A DNA stretch of 64,000 bases from Pedobacter steynii (GTDB lineage: Bacteria > Bacteroidota > Bacteroidia > Sphingobacteriales > Sphingobacteriaceae). This document shows, one piece after another, positions 9,727 to 24,700 of the stretch (positions are counted from its first letter, which is position 1; every line of letters begins with the position of its first letter). The notes beneath the pieces were generated by a model. It made no database searches. It was not told where the DNA came from and saw nothing but the letters and a program-made list of their open reading frames with translations. Location: NCBI RefSeq assembly GCF_001721645.1, contig NZ_CP017141.1, forward strand, positions 6,076,001-6,140,000, given 5' to 3'. The position numbers and the translations under genes were made by a program.

Positions 9727-12700
9727 TTATCCAAAAGCTGATCTGACTTCAGCTTCCAGTTCAATGTTATTAATCGTAATAAAATTATCTTTTACGATGC
9801 TTTTGAGAATGTTCTGATAATAGTCAGCCAATGCCTCCACAAATTCCTGATCATGTAAACTGGTTTTATAAATAAAATCAAGCTGATAGGTTCCATCTTT
9901 TTCACATGCATCTATTTTCAATTCATACTGAGTGGTTAACCTGCGCTTAATGTCTATAGGTTTCATCTTTTTATTCCGCTCTTCTTCCTGGCTTTCGATA
10001 TAGTTTGAAAAGGCAAAATGAACTTTAATCAGTTCCTGATGATAACCAGGGTTTAATGATTTCTGGATGGCAACAATCTGATCGAATTGAAAATCCTGAT
10101 GGTCAAATGCAGAGATCACCGTACTTTTAACTTCCTTTAAAAAGTCTCCATACTCGGCATCTGCTGATACGCTCACCCTGAGCGGAAGTAAATTGACAAA
10201 ACTTCCAACTGTATTTGTTAAACCGGCATCTGTTCTTCCTGAAACATCAGAACCAATGATGAGGTCTGTATAACCCGTTATTTTAGATAGTAATATATAA
10301 TAGACAGAAAGTAGCAATACAAATTCTGTGGTATTGTATTGGGCTACCATTTTTTTGATTTGATGATAATCATCATGATTTATAATAAGCCTGTGAAGCC
10401 CGGTTTCATCCTGGTCCGGCTGATGATGTCCGGAACCATCAGGAAAGCTCAGTGGTACCACCGGAACAGAAAATACATTTGTCCAGTATTGCTTTTGTTT
10501 TTTCAGTTCATCTCCTCCATCCTGCTGCCACACCGAATAATCTATATACCTGACCTCCGGCTCTGCTGTGATGATCCCCTCACATAAATTATTAAAATCT
10601 TTCATCAACAGATTAAGCGAGATTCCATCGCAAATCATGTGGTGGATATCTACCATTAATAAAATGACTTTATCATTTTGAGTAATCGCTTTTGCCCTGA
10701 AAAAGCAATTTTCTGAAGGATCAAAAGGACGGATAAAGTCCTGGTACAAACGCGCTGTGTCCTGACCGTTTTGCTCCTGGGTTTCCAGCTTAAAAAATCC
10801 ACTTTCCTGTACAATCTGATAAAGACGGTCTTCGGAGGAGAAGAAACTTGTTCTCAATACTTCATGACGTGCAGTCAGCTGATCGAAAGCAACTTCCAGG
10901 CGGTTAACATCAGCATCAAACTGAAGCTCAAATATCCCTGATATGTTATAACTCAGGTCTTCCTTATGCAGCAATTGCTGATAGTATAATCTTTCCTGCG
11001 CGGACGATGCCGGATAACGGTTGCTCTGCTCTACCCGGGGAATCTGGATTCTTGTTATTTTATCCTTTTGAGCAATGACCTGAGCCTGGCTTTTAATGGT
11101 ATTGTGCGTAAATAATTCCTGCAACGAAACTTTGATCAGCAGCTTATTTTTTATCTGGTTAATTAGACTAAGTGCCCTTAAAGAATGTCCTCCAAGGTCA
11201 AAGAAACTATGGTCAATGCTGATCAGACCAGCTTCAATTTTCAGTACTTCCGACCAGATCTCCAGCAACTGCTGCTCAATGGCTCCGGAAGCTGCAACGT
11301 AGCTGCCCGATCCGGTCAACAGCTCAGGAGCAGGAAGCCGTTTGCGATCCAGTTTGCCATTCCCCGTTAACGGAAAAACATCCATCCTGATAAAATATGA
11401 GGGCAACATATAAGAAGGCAGCTTACCCGAAAGAAAACTACGGAGCTCCTCTGTACCCAGCTCCACCGAAGAAATATAATAAGCCACAAGGCTTTGCTCT
11501 CCCTGCTGCTCCAGCAACAAAACCACACTCTCCCCGATCTGCTCATGAGCAGACAGGTGAACCCCGATCTCCTCCAGCTCAATCCGCTGACCACGAAGTT
11601 TTACCTGATGGTCTATACGGCCCAGGAATTCCACCTCCCCTGATGCGCTCCAGCGGGCAAGATCGCCCGAATGGTACAAACGCTCGCCCTTTATCCCTGC
11701 TGAAAACCGGAACTTCGCATCGGTCAGTCCTGCATTCCCCAAATAACCTCGCGCAAGACCCACTCCGGCAATACACAACTCTCCTGAAACCCCTAATGGA
11801 ACGACTTTGCCCTGGGGATCAAGAATGTAAAAACGCGTATTGTCGATCGGACGGCCAATAGGAATCGTGAATGGAACAGGAACACTGAAATCACATTCAT
11901 AATAAGAAACATCCACAGTCGCCTCTGTCGGCCCATACAGATTGATCAGACGGCTTCCTGTATAACGATGAATGTAATCCCTGAACTGGCTCACCTGAAC
12001 CGATGGTAAGGCCTCCCCACTGGTAAAGACTTGTCGCAGGCCTTGAAGCGCTACCTCCGGGCTTTCCTCCTGAACAAGCATCTGCAGAAAAGCCCCAAGC
12101 ATCGAAGGCACAAAGTGGATCGTGGTCACCCCTTCCCGACCGATCACCTCCAGCAGCGCGGAAGCATCTTTCTCTACCCCTGGTTCAGGAACATACAAGC
12201 CCGCACCGCTAACAGACCACCAGAACAATTCCCAGACCGAAACATCAAACGAAATCGGTGTTTTCTGGATCAGCAAATCTGATGCACCTATCCCATAACG
12301 ATCCTGCATCCACAATAAACGGTTCACTACCGAATGATGTTCGATCATCACTCCTTTGGGCTTACCCGTTGATCCCGAAGTATAGATCACATAAGCCAGG
12401 TCACTCCCTTTAACCGGAATGCTTAAAGCTTCCTCCAACAGGATATCATCCAGCACCACATCCAGGTCTATAAACAAATCTCTGAATAATGGATTCTCTT
12501 TCAATGACTCAGGAATACAGGACCCTCTGGTCAGTACCGCTTTCAGTCCTGAATCTTCCAGGATCGAAACCATACGGGAGACCGGATAATGAGGATCTAT
12601 CGGAACATATGCACAACCACTTTTCAATACCCCATAAATCGCCGGCACCAGAATGGAATCCCGTTCCAGTAATATCCCCACCAGGGATCCCGACGCTACC

Positions 12701-15700
12701 CCACATTGGCGATGCAGATAAGCCGAAACCTGACCGCTGAGCTTATTCAACGCTCCATAACTCAGCTCTTCCTGACCAAAACGCAGGGCCCGCTGCTCCG
12801 GATTACGCGCTACCTGAGCCTCAAAAAGACTGATCAGGTTCCCATCTGAGGGATAAGCCCGTTCCGTCTGGTTGAAACCGTTCAGCAGCTGCTCAGATTC
12901 CACTGCAGGAAGGATGTCCAGATCGCCGATAATCGTTTCCGGATTCCGGCAAAGGGTATCGATGATCCTGCGCAGGTAACCGATATAACGATCGATGCTT
13001 GCCGGCAAAAACAAAGCGCTGGCATAGTCCAGATCAAAACACAAACAACCGGATCTTTCTGTGCAGGAAAGTAATAAATCAAATTTAGAGAGCTGATGGG
13101 GGCTGGCAAGCGGGCTCAATGTTAAACCCGGAATCTGCAGCTCATTCATCTCATAATTCTGAAGCACAAACATCACATCAAACAGTGGATTGCGGCTGGT
13201 ATCACGCTCCAGATGAAGGGCACCGATCAGCTCTTCATACTGATAGTCCTGATGGGCAAAGTCATCCAGCACCGCAGTACTCAGCTGCTGCAGGTAAACC
13301 TGAATCTCCTGTTCCACAGGGATCTCAGTGCGTAAAGCCAGCGTGTTGACAAACATCCCGGCCATCTGCTCCAGTCCGGCGTGATTTCTGCCCGCGGCAG
13401 GGCTACCCACCACAATATCCCGCTGACCGCTCAGACGGAACAACAGCAGGTTCCAACAGCACAGTAAAACCATAAAAACAGTGCTCCCCTGTTCATCGGC
13501 CAGCTTTTTCAACGCCTGGCTTTCGGCTGCTGTCAGCATAAACTGAACCGAACCTCCTTTATGGTCTTTCACCAGCGGACGTACCTCATCCAAAGGCAGG
13601 TTCAGTACCGGCAGTTCAGCAGAGAAACGGTTCAGCCAGTAAGCCTTGTCGGCTTCCTGACCATGCTCCTGCAAGCGATTATATTGCCATTCTGCATAAT
13701 CTATATATTGTAATTCCGGTAATGCCGGATCTGCTCCCTGATACAAGGCCATAAATTCCCGGATCAGGATCTCCTGGGAAATCCCATCGGTAATGATGTG
13801 GTGCATGTCGATCATCAGCACATGTTCCTCTGCCGACAAGCACACCAGCCCCACTCGCAGCAAAGGACCTTCTTCCAGATCAAAAGGACGGATAAACAGA
13901 TCGCTAACCGCTGCTAATTCGGACTGGTCGGCGGCCGTAAAACAGGATACTTTAAAAACAAAAGGAGCCAGAACAGACTGTACCGGTTCCTCGCCTACCT
14001 GTTCAAAAACAGTGCGCAGGATGCCATGACGACTAATCAAACGGCTAAAAGCATCTTCCAGACGAACCAGATCAACCGCGCCCTCCAGGCGGAACAAATG
14101 TGGCATATTGTAAGCCAGTGATTCGCGGTCCAGCTGATACAGCAGGTACATCCGCTTTTGAGCGGAAGACAACCGGTAATAGGGCTGCTTAGCAGCCTTC
14201 CCGATACCCTGATACTGAGACCTGGTACCAAACTCAGGCAACTCTCCCAGACCCCGGATGGTCGGGTAGTTGAAAACATCTTTCAAACGAAGGCCAGCCC
14301 CCATTTCCTTGCTGATCTGGTTGATCAGGTTCACCGCTTTCAGCGAATGCCCTCCCAGCTCAAAGAAACTGCGGTTCCGGCCAATCAGCGCTTTGTCTAT
14401 TCCAAGTACTGACGACCAGATCTCTGCCAGCTGTTCCTCAATGGCTCCTGTAGGAGCAATATGATCGGCTTCCAGCTCCACAACAGGCTTTGGCAACAAC
14501 TTCACATCCAGCTTCCCATTGGAGGTCAGCGGAAAAGAATGCAGTTCAACATAGTAAGAGGGATGCATATAATCGGGTAACAGTTCCGCAATATGGCTCC
14601 GTAAAGTACGCTCATCAATCCGTTCATCAGCCACATAATAAGCAACCAGATATTGGTCCTCCCCAACTTCCAGAAGCGATACATGAGCCTCCTTTATCCC
14701 GGCAAAAAGCTGCAGGGCATAACAAATCTCTTCCAGTTCTATACGGAAACCACGCAATTGCACCTGCTGATCTATACGTCCCTTATAGATCAGTTTATTC
14801 CCTTCAACACGAATGGCCAGATCCCCGGTTTTATACATCCGGCTCCCTTTTACAAAGGGATTAGGAATAAACTTCTCTGCGGTCAGCAATGCATTGTTCA
14901 GATAACCCTCGCTCAGCGCAGATCCTGATATATAGATTTCACCAGGGGCACCAAATGGAACCGGCTGCAGATGCTCATCCAAAGTATAGATTTGCATATG
15001 ATCTGCAGGACTGCCTATAGGTACAGAAAGGTACCCATCTGCCGGATCATACTGATACAGCATACAACCTACTGTGGCCTCGGTAGGCCCGTATTCGTTA
15101 AATATATTTACCCGACCCCCAAACAATTCATGTATCTCTGCCGTAAGTCCTGACTCCAGCTCCTCTCCACCCACAATCAATGTCCTGATCCGGCTCTCAG
15201 ATAAGGATTCAGCAGTAAAATTTGCCCGGATGATTTTAAGGTGTGAAGGTGTTAACTTCAACACCGTGGCCTTATGGTCCAAAAGAACATGATTAATCAA
15301 TAAAGCACTTTCTTCATGATCATATAAGCGAATCGTATTTCCTGAAATCAGGGGTACAAAAATTGAGGTGATCGTCAGGTCAAAACCAATAGAGGAATAT
15401 AATGGGAATACAGAAGTGGCTCCGTTAACATAAACCGCGTCTGCCCACTTCACATAGTCGGCCAGTGCCCTATGGCTGATCATCACCCCTTTGGGCTGCC
15501 CGGTTGATCCGGAGGTATAAATAACATAAGCCAGACTATCTTCTTTTACAACATATCCGCTCGCTTCACTGGCCGAAGAGGTAATGGCCTCCCAGTCCTT
15601 ATTCAGATCAGATACCTGAAGTTCTGATGGTAAAGTCAATCCAAAATCGTCCCTCATGATCAACAGCTGGGCATGGGCATCAGTTAACATGCCAACAACC

Positions 15701-18700
15701 CGTTCCGCTGGTGCATGTATATCGATGGGAATAAAAGCAGCCCCACTTTTCAATACCCCCAGGATGACCGGCAGCAGGCAGTACTCCCTAGCCAGTAAAA
15801 CACCCACCAGATGACCGGGTTGAATGCCTTTTTCTGTGGTTAAGTAATGGGCAACCTGATTCGACAGCTCATCCAGCTCCAGATAGGTCATAGACAAGCC
15901 TTCAGCCTCTACCGCACACCCGGATCCGTTTAACCTCACCTGTTTGTTAAACAAATCCGGAACATACCCGGAAGAAAGGGTTAACCCCTCACTTTTATTG
16001 AACTCATAAAGCAGATGTTGCCGGTCTGATTCTTCCAAAATTTCAATCAGCCCGACTGGTATCTGCGCATTTTTCACAGATAGCTGGCCTAGGATAAACG
16101 CAAAATGACGTAAGACATCTTCCACCATATCAGAAGGTAGCTGATGAATATTGAAATTGACTTTTATACAAAAATCCGCTCCGGGAACAATAGTGATGGC
16201 TAAGTCATAATGAGTCTGATCAAAAATCTCGGTTTTAAGAATTTTAAAATGATCTGAAAAGGAATGATCCTGCCCTTCCTTTTCTCCTAAAGGATAATTT
16301 TCAAAGACCAGAATATGGTCAAAGAGATTCTTTTTCAATAAAGAACAAGCCTGTATTTCCTGTAAAAAAGTATAATTATGGGATTCCCGGTCCCTGGCTT
16401 CAGTCCTGATGCGGATTAAAGCATCAGCGATCAATTCCTCAGGCTTAATTTGAATTCTGACAGGCACGGTATTGATAAACAAACCAACCATATTTTCAAT
16501 ACCCTGGACTTCTGCAGGACGTCCGGAAACAACTGTTCCAAAAAGGCAGTCATTGCTCCGGTTATATTTAGAAAGTAATAAACCCCAGGCCAATTGAAAA
16601 ACATGGTTAACTGTTACTTCATATTTTTTAGCAAAATCATAAAGCTGCTGGCTTTCCTTTCTTCCAATTGTGAAAGACCTGTTTTCAAACCTTTTCACAC
16701 CCGAAGTCATTTGCTGTTGAGGAATTCCTGTTTGCAGTTTAAATCCATCAAGGTAGTTAGACCAATAGGCCAACGAAGGTTTTTTATCCCTGTTTTCCAG
16801 CCAATTGATAAAGTTTACATAAGGATATACTTCATCCAGCACCGGGGTATGTTTACTCAGATAGGCATCGTAAATTAACTTAAACTCTTTCAGAATGATG
16901 CCCATGCACCAACCATCCATAAGAATATGGTGATGGCTCCAAATCAAAGCAAATTTTTCCGGTCCTGTTTTAATGACATGCAACCTGATCAGTGCGCCCT
17001 GATCGAAATCAAACTTTTCAAGACGATCTGCAATTTTATAGGAACTTAAAATTTCATCAGCAGACACATTCAAATCTGAAGCATCTGTAAAACGAATAGC
17101 AACCTCTTTCTCCTTTAACACCATTTGAACAGGACGTTTCATATCCCTGTGCCGGATCAGTGTCCTGAAGATCACATGCCGGGAAGCTAAAAGCGCCATT
17201 GTTCTTTTCACTGCTTCGAAATCAACAGTTCCCTCCAAAAAGACAGTCGCCTGTTCGAAATAAGAATCGGTATCAGCATCTAACAGGTGATGAAACAACA
17301 GACCTTCCTGCATCTGAGATAAGGGATAAATATCTTCAATATCCCCTGCTTCAGATAGACTTTCCAGCTGTTGCATGGTCAATTGACTGTAGGTGAAATC
17401 GGATGGGGTTACGACTTTTTCCCTGGCTGAGCAGCAGTACTCAATAATATTCAGCAAAGATTGCTGATAGGAATGCATAAAAGAATTCATCCTGCTTTCA
17501 AAATACTGCTCTCCGCTATAACTCAGGCTTAACTGTAAAGTCCCTTCCACAACAAGACCTGAGAATTCCCATTCATACAAACGGGTTTCCTCAACTCCGA
17601 TATGGTCCCATTTAAAATCATTCCGCACTTCAAAGGACTTGCCCGAGACATCGGTATCAAATTGTCCTGAATAATTAAAACTGATAGAAGAGTTGACAAC
17701 ATTGACCTCCCCTTCGGATTCGACGCCCGGAAAACGACTCAATAAATAAGCCTGGGAATATTCAGGAACGGTCCTTAAAGCTTCTTTAACCTGAATTAAC
17801 AGCGTTTTTAAAGAATCATGTGCTGAATTCAGCAAAATCGGATATACTGCCGTAAACCAGCCGATAGTCCTGCTGATATTCAGCTGACCAACAGGATCAC
17901 GTCCATGCCTTTCCAGGTCTACCAGTATCTCCTGCACTGCGAATTGTTCCTTATAGGCAAGCAACATAGCCGCCAGCAATAAGTCTTCCGTCCGGGTACC
18001 AAAAGCCAGATTGGCTTCCCCAAGTAACCTGTCGGTTTCCCCCACAGACAGTTTAAACGAAACTTCTTTCGCTTTTCCTATGGTGTTTGTACCCAAACCA
18101 TGGTCTTTCGGTAAAGGATTTCCTTTCAACGGAAGCTGGCTCCAATAAGAAATGGCATTCAGGTATGGATTCGAGTCAATAGATTCATGAACTGCGCCTA
18201 CCCATAAATGATAAGGATCCGTTTTTAAAGGAAGCAATAGTTCTGCTTCGCTTTTTACCTGCTGCAGCAGCGTTTGTATATCCTCAAACAAAATTCGCCA
18301 GGAAACCAGGTCTATAACCAGATGGTGAATGATCACCATTAATCTGCTTTCCTGCCCTACCTGAAAAAGGATTAACTTAACCAATCCGCCTGCTGTGATG
18401 TCAAAATCAGACTGAGCACGATTACCCATGCTTAAGATCAGCTCATCAGAACCAGGCTGATCTTCGATAAACAATTCATGGACAGATAATTCTGATGAAA
18501 AAGAACTGATCTTTTGAACATATTTATCATTTTCCCTGACGAATTTCGAACGTAAAACATCATGGTGTTCCAATAGCTTAGAGAAAATTGTCCTGATCTC
18601 AGATAAACTAACAGAGTCTTTAAAAGAAAGTAACACAGACTGGTTGAAATGATTTTTATTGCGGATCACTCCAGTCATGAACCAATGCTGTATAGGCGAA

Positions 18701-21700
18701 AGTGCGGTTTCTCCTATGATTGCCGATTGATCCGCAATTCTGTTTCTCTTTTTAAGTTGTAAAGCTAGTTTAGCAATGCTTTGCCAGGTAAAAATGTCTT
18801 TTACACTCAACTCAAAACCAGCTGCATGTACCTGAGAACAAACCTGTATAGATTTTATAGAATCACCGCCAATCGCAAAAAAGTTGTCATTTACACCTAC
18901 CTTTTCCAGACTCAGCGTTTTTGCCCATATGCCAGCCAGTAACTGTTCATTTTCAGTTTCTGCTGCCAGGTACTGATCATTTGCCTGTACAATGGGTAGT
19001 GGAAGTGCTTTTCTGTCGATTTTACCAAGACTGGTATAAGGCAGGTTCCCGAGCAGACAAAAATGTGCCGGCACCATATAATCCGGTAACTTATGGGCCA
19101 GAAAATCCCGCAGCTCCACATCGGCAAGAGGAACTTGGGATACATAATAGGCCGCCAGTTTAGTTTGGTTATCTTTCTGAATCGCGACCACAGTTGCCGC
19201 TGTAATTTCAGGATGCTTAACCAGCTGAACTTCAATTTCAGCAAGCTCGACCCTAAAACCACGAATTTTTACCTGATCGTCAATGCGACCAAAAATTTCA
19301 ATATTACCATCTGGTAACCAGCGCGCCAGATCGCCTGTTCTATAAAACTTCTGTCCGGATAGAAATGGATGCCTGCGAAACTTTTCTGCTGTAAGCTGCT
19401 CTGCATTCAGGTAACCATTGGTTACACCGGCTCCTGATATACATAAATCGCCTTTTACACCAATAGGAACCATTTCGTCATGCCGGTTCAATATCCATAT
19501 CTGGGTATTGAAAATAGGCTTGCCAATGATCCGGTTATCGGTATTTAACAGGTTGTTGTTACAAGTTGCAGCAATGGTAGTTTCAGTTGGACCATACTGA
19601 TTTTCAATAACAGTAGCAGCGAGCAATTCAGCACTTCTGCTCAGGATGTCATCAGTTGCGGCTTCTCCACCCAGCGTCACAAAACGAAGGTCTGTCGACT
19701 GATCAGCCCGCAATTTCAGGGCAGTTAGAATTTCCCCGTAAAAACTTGGCAGGACCGCAAAATTAGTCACCTTATTTTTTTGGATCACGTCGACAATGTA
19801 ATCGGAATTATATTTTTGCCCGACAGGGATACTCACCATCGCCCCACCGGAGATAAATACGGAATAAAAGTTGGCACCAAATCCGTCAAAATGATAAGGG
19901 ACCAGTTGTAAGGTAACATCTGAAGGGGTTAAACAATGACTATCTCTGTTCCATACGGCAAAGTTCATCACGTTACCATAGTTCACACCAACGCCTTTTG
20001 GTTCACCCGTTGTTCCGGAAGTATAGATAATATAAATCAAACGGTCATCAGATACTTTACATTCGGTCATTATAATTTCTGAAGCCACCGCATCGCCGAC
20101 AAAAATAATCTGATCAGCATTTAAGGGCCATTCGGAAAAGTCTTTCTCTCCGTTCATTGCTTCGTTGGTCAGCAAGACAACGGCCTCACTATCAGCAATA
20201 ATATAGGCATTCCTTTCTAATGGGGCTTCCGGAGATAGGGGCACAAACGTGCAACCACAGTTTAATACGGCAAGGATTGCAACAGACATATCGGTAGAAG
20301 GCTGAAACAACAGTGCGACTCTTTGTTCCGTTTTCCCTTCTACTTTCTCTTGTAGCAACAATGAAACGGCATTTACCCGCTCTTCAAGCTGCCGGTAGGT
20401 GATCTTTTCCTGATCATGAATTAATGCAGTCCGCTCTGGGTATTCCCGCACGCATTTCTTAAATACGGAAATAATCCCGTCTTCAGCAGGCAATTGAACC
20501 TTAGTGTTGTTAAAGTGTTCGGTTAATAGCTGCCTTTCGGGCAGTGGCAAAAATGCGATCCGCGAAAGTAAAACCTGATCATCATGAACCACACTTTCCA
20601 GAATATTATGAAAATAGGTGACGAACCGCTCAATGGTATCCTGCCGGAACAGGTCTGCAGAATACTCGAAAAAACAGGACAATTCGCCGTTTTTTAAAGT
20701 AACAGATAAAATCAGATCAAACTGGGTAAACTGGTGGCCGGCATCGTAGGAATAAATATCCAGGTCAGGGATGCTTAAGCGCTCTTCCTTAAAATCCTGA
20801 TAGGTAAACAAGGTATCAAAAAGGGGATTATGACTATTGTCACGCTCTAATCTCAGGTCCTCAACCAATAAATTATAAGGAAATGACTGATTACTGAACG
20901 CTTCAGCTGCCCTTTTTTTAACGGATAGGATAAATTCATCAAAGCGCATTTCCCCAGAGGCCAGATTTCGTAGGGGAATCGTGTTCACAAACATCCCCGG
21001 AATATTTTCTAAACCTGGATAATCCCTGCCTGATACAGGAGTACCAACCACAATATCTTCTGCGTTGCACAATTTGGATAATAGCAGGTTATAAACCGAC
21101 AGCATGAGCATATACATGGTCAGCCCATGTTTGTCACTGATCACCTGCAATTGCTGAACTAAATTTTCATTGATGTTGAAATTGCATTTTCCGGCTTTGG
21201 CGTCAACAAAAGATGACCTTGGGAAGTCAATAGGCAATTCCAGCACATCAGGGATCTGGTCAAAAAGCTGATTCCAGAACTTTCTTTGAGAACTGATCCG
21301 CTCCTGTTGCAGGGTGTCATTTTGCCACATCGCAAAATCCTTGTATTGAAGCATCAGCTCGTTAAGCGGATAACCATTATATAAAGAAGTAAAATCTTTG
21401 ATGAGGATTTCCTGCGACAAGCCATCGCTAATGATGTGATGAATGTCAAAAATCAGTAAATGTTCTTCCTCCATCATTTCAATCAGCGCGATACGGAATA
21501 ACGGCAGTTTTCCCAGATCAAAAGGCCGGACAAACTGCCGGATAATTTCCTCCTGCTTTCTGCCTTCACTTTTTAGCATTTCCAGCTCAAAAACATAATC
21601 TTCTACAATCTTTTGAACAGGTACGCCATCAACGGTGGTAAAATAAGTCCTTAATATCTCGTGGCGGTCCAAAAGCTTTTGAAATGCCTGTTTTAAGCGG

Positions 21701-24700
21701 TGAATGTTTAACGGACCTTTTATTTCCGTGACCAGGGAACCATTATAAGCCGAAGAATCCGGATTGAATTCATTCAAAAAATATAATCTCTGCTGTGCTG
21801 GCGATAAAGGGTAAAAATCGGCGGAAACTGCTGCAATGATTGGCTGAAAATGAACAGCGTCCGATCCATTGATGAAACCTGCCAGGGTCTGAACCGTTGG
21901 ATATTTAAAAACGTCATTTAACGATACCCTTATGTTCAAAGTCCGGTTGATTTCATTGACCATAGCCATCGCCCTTAAGGAATGTCCGCCCAGTTCAAAG
22001 AAACTCCGGTTGATGCTGATCTGTGAAATATCAAGTCTTAAGACTCCGGACCAGATACTGACCAGCCGGGACTCGGTTTCCGTTGATGCAGCCACATAAT
22101 CTGCCCCGGCTTCAATCACAGGGTCCGGCAAGGACTTTCTATCTAACTTTCCACTTACGAGCAGAGGAAATTCTTCCATCATTATAAAATAATGAGGAAC
22201 CATATATTGTGGCAGACGGTCCAGAAGAAACTGATGCAAATCGGGAATAGCTGCTGTTCCCGACGGAATGTAATAGGCAACCAGATAGTCTTCTTCATTT
22301 TGCTGCCTTTTCAGTACCACAGCTTCTTTAATCCCCGATAAGGACAGTAACTGAGACTCGATTTCGCCCAGTTCTATCCGAAATCCCCTTAGCTTAATCT
22401 GATTGTCTACCCGGCCCAGAAACTCTATATTTCCATCGGGCATCCACCTCGCGAGGTCCCCGGTTTTATAAATTCTCTCAGTAATGACCGCAGGCTGATC
22501 AATAAACTTTTCTGCGGAAAGGCTTTTATTATTGAGGTAACCAAGTGCCAGTCCAATCCCACCAATGCAAAGCTCGGCCGTCACGCCAACCGGAACCGGA
22601 TAACCCCAGATATCGAGAATATATAAATTCACATTATCCAGAGGTTTGCCAATCGGAATCATATTGTTTTCATCGGCATTAAACCTGCATTCGTAATAGG
22701 AAGCATCCAGAGTTGCCTCTGCAGGGCCATACAAATTGATCAGCCTGGTGCCACAGTATTTATGAATACTGTTCCGAAACGACTGAACCTGTAATGGCAA
22801 TAAGGCCTCACCGCAGGCAAATACGATCTTTAAACCCGAAAATTGCGAAAAATCAAACCCTTCATTCAGCGTATTTAAAAACATACCTAACAATGAGGGT
22901 ACAAAATGTAAAGTTGTAATTCCGAATTTACGAATGAACTCCACCATCAAGGGAGGATCCTTTTCTCCGCCATGAGGCAGAACAATAAGTGATGCCCCGG
23001 TAAATGACCAGCAAAATATCTCCCAAATGGAGATGTCAAATATAATCGGTGTTTTCAGCAACATCACATCTTCACCAGACAAAGGATATTGCTTTTGCAT
23101 CCACCACAACCGGCTGGTCAGGGAATCATGAGAGATCATTACCCCTTTAGGTTTGCCGGTTGAACCGGAAGTATAAATGACATAGACCAGATCAGCTCCA
23201 CTCAGCACTTCGCAAAACTGCCCCTGCCCTTTTATCTCGTCCAAATCCAGATCCAGATTCACCAGATTTCCAATATTTAATATTCCCGCAGGAATATGAT
23301 GACTTCTGGAAATTAAAGTCTGCATTCCGGAGTCTTCCACAATAGAAGCCAAACGCTCTGCAGGGAAACCGGGATCAATAGGAACATAAGCACAGCCAGC
23401 TTTTATGACCCCATATATTGCTGGTATCAAATAAGCTTCTCTTTCCAGAAGAATACCAATTAAATCGCCTTTCTTTACCTTTTTGACTACTTTTAAATAG
23501 TGTGCAAACTGAGAAGACAACTCATCCAGCTGAGCATAGTTTAAGACGAAATCGTTAAACTGTACGGCTTTCCGGTTCGGATCCAGTTTAACCTGTTCCT
23601 GAAACAGAGTGATCACATTTTCAATTTCCGGATAAGGACTACCCGTTTGATTGAAATCACTGATCAACTGCTTATTTTCCTCCGGAGACAACAGATTTAT
23701 ACTTTTCAGATGCCTATCCGGATGAAGCATCATATCATCAAGAATTTCAATCAAATGACGACTGAATGAAACCTGATCAAAATATGCCGGTATATTTGGC
23801 TGGAATATAAACTCAAATTCTACCTCTTCTTTAAAAAATACATTTAGCAATAAAGGAATCTCCGTTTTTTCCGATACAGAATGTAACCTGATATCGAGCT
23901 GGTCATTAATTTTCAATGCTTTGGTATCAATCGGATAATTTTCGATCACAACCACAGCGTCAAATAACTCTTCTGCAGGAGTTAGTCCGGCAATTTCTTT
24001 TATTTCACTGTAAGCGTACTGAATGAACTCATTTCTACGAACTAAGGAAACATTGATATTTTCAATTACCTCTCCAATCGTTTTGTTTTCCTGCTCATTG
24101 ATGCGAAGTGGCAGGGTATTGATAAAATTCCCCATCACCCGGTCTGCATCCTGCAAATCCATAGCCCGGCAGGATACGACCGTACCGATCACCACATCAT
24201 TACAGTTCAGGTATTTACGCAATAAAATCCCAAAAGCGGCATAGACTACTGTTGCAGGAGTAACCCGATAAGAAGCGGCAAATGACCGCAACTTCTGAGC
24301 AGCATATACCGCAGTGACCTTATTCATTTCCAGAGCCCCCGCATTAACCACATAGCTGGTATTATTAAATAAGGATTTAGGAGAATAACCATCCAGATAC
24401 TGTTTCCAATACCCTGATCCTGCATCTCCCCCTGATTTTAAGAATGATGCTTTCTGCATCGCCAGGTAAGATGGCTTTTGCAGCAAAACAGGCAGCCTTT
24501 CATTCTTTACTGAAAAGAAGTTTTCAAAAATTTCCTTCAGCAAAATTCCGGTACTCCATCCATCATATAAAATATGATGGTGGGTAATGGTAAACAGCTG
24601 ACTGGAGGAACCGGTTCTGATCAGGTGAAAACGCACAGGAAGCTCCGTTAAATCAAAACGGGTCTGCTGATCCTCTTTAAGATATGCCTGAATAAATTCC

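Noticed and set aside
11397..11861. 154-codon plus-strand open frame inside the giant NRPS
   Set aside because: Antisense to a well-supported NRPS A/C region, low-complexity composition and no recognisable domain; a shadow frame.
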